From contig JAKMFY010000157.1 in NCBI GenBank assembly GCA_022425185.1, forward strand, positions 1 through 5,786: 5,786 nucleotides of DNA. The letters run 5' to 3'. Positions 5,726-5,786 of this stretch are shown here, piece after piece. The notes under the pieces were generated by a model. It ran no database searches and was not told the origin of the DNA. It saw nothing but the letters and a program-made list of their open reading frames with translations. This stretch comes from Candidatus Poseidoniaceae archaeon (GTDB lineage Archaea; Thermoplasmatota; Poseidoniia; Poseidoniales; Poseidoniaceae). Numbering within the stretch: the stretch's first letter is position 1; each line of letters begins with the position of its first letter. A program made the translations under genes and the position numbers.

Positions 5726-5786
5726 ATGGGCATTACAGCAGATGAGGTTCTTGCAGAAATTGGACCTGTGCAAGAAGTCCTTGATG
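5726..5786 (+). CDS. Start of an unidentified gene, cut by the window edge
   Basis: An open frame begins at ATG 5726, the first possible start after an in-frame TGA at 5720, and stays open to the edge. It encodes MGITADEVLAEIGPVQEVLD and then a codon starting with G. The residue pattern (acidic, with regularly spaced hydrophobics) looks like a real amphipathic N-terminal helix, but it is too short to name a family. No good Shine-Dalgarno site lies at normal distance; GAGGGGG at 5702-5708 is about 17 bases away. Another plus-strand frame and a minus-strand frame are also open over this short stretch, so the call is tentative. It would be divergent from the pyrophosphatase, with about 154 bases between the starts. 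Confidence 0.5.
   Translation, partial: MGITADEVLAEIGPVQEVLD

Noticed and set aside
1..5786. Search for CRISPR arrays, insertion sequences, att sites or defence genes
   Set aside because: No regularly spaced repeats, transposase or integrase motifs, or long terminal inverted repeats were seen. The tRNA could in principle serve as an integration site, but no second copy of its 3' end is present.

Overview
The window looks like a piece of an archaeal chromosome, most likely a marine euryarchaeon of the Marine Group II / Poseidoniales kind. Three things point to an archaeon: A/T-rich TATA-like boxes about 25-29 bases before several starts, a mix of apparently leaderless genes and genes with strong GGTG-type Shine-Dalgarno sites, and very tight gene packing. 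The lineage guess also uses the moderate GC, the acidic proteins, a secreted lipoprotein with W-x-I-G-x-x-W motifs and a K+-dependent type membrane pyrophosphatase. The lineage is an inference; no marker gene settles it.

Layout from left to right. A tRNA-Glu (anticodon UUC) with encoded CCA lies on the minus strand at the left edge. Next is a two-gene minus-strand operon: an NADPH-dependent FMN reductase-like flavoprotein (986-1486) followed by a pirin-family bicupin (147-989), joined by an ATGA stop/start overlap. A glutaredoxin (1573-1839, plus strand) is divergent from this operon, so the left third is a compact set of redox genes around one short bidirectional promoter region (1487-1572). 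The glutaredoxin stop codon directly touches the stop codon of a convergent alpha/beta hydrolase (1840-2442, minus), with no base between them.

The rest of the minus strand reads, in transcription order: membrane-bound ion-pumping pyrophosphatase (3472-5571), a secreted lipoprotein of unknown function (2452-3423), then the small carboxylesterase-like hydrolase. Gaps are 48 and 9 bases, and no clear TATA box precedes the lipoprotein, so the three may be one transcription unit driven from upstream of the pyrophosphatase. A divergent plus-strand gene probably begins at 5726 and runs off the right edge; only about 20 codons are visible.

Functionally, the pyrophosphatase uses PPi from biosynthesis to build a membrane ion gradient. 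Its residues predict K+ dependence, and its gate glutamate position resembles that of Na+ pumps. The left-hand genes suggest thiol, flavin and iron redox or stress metabolism. I found no mobile element, CRISPR array, defence system or other clearly novel system. The points of interest are gene architecture, promoter motifs and a few residue-level features.
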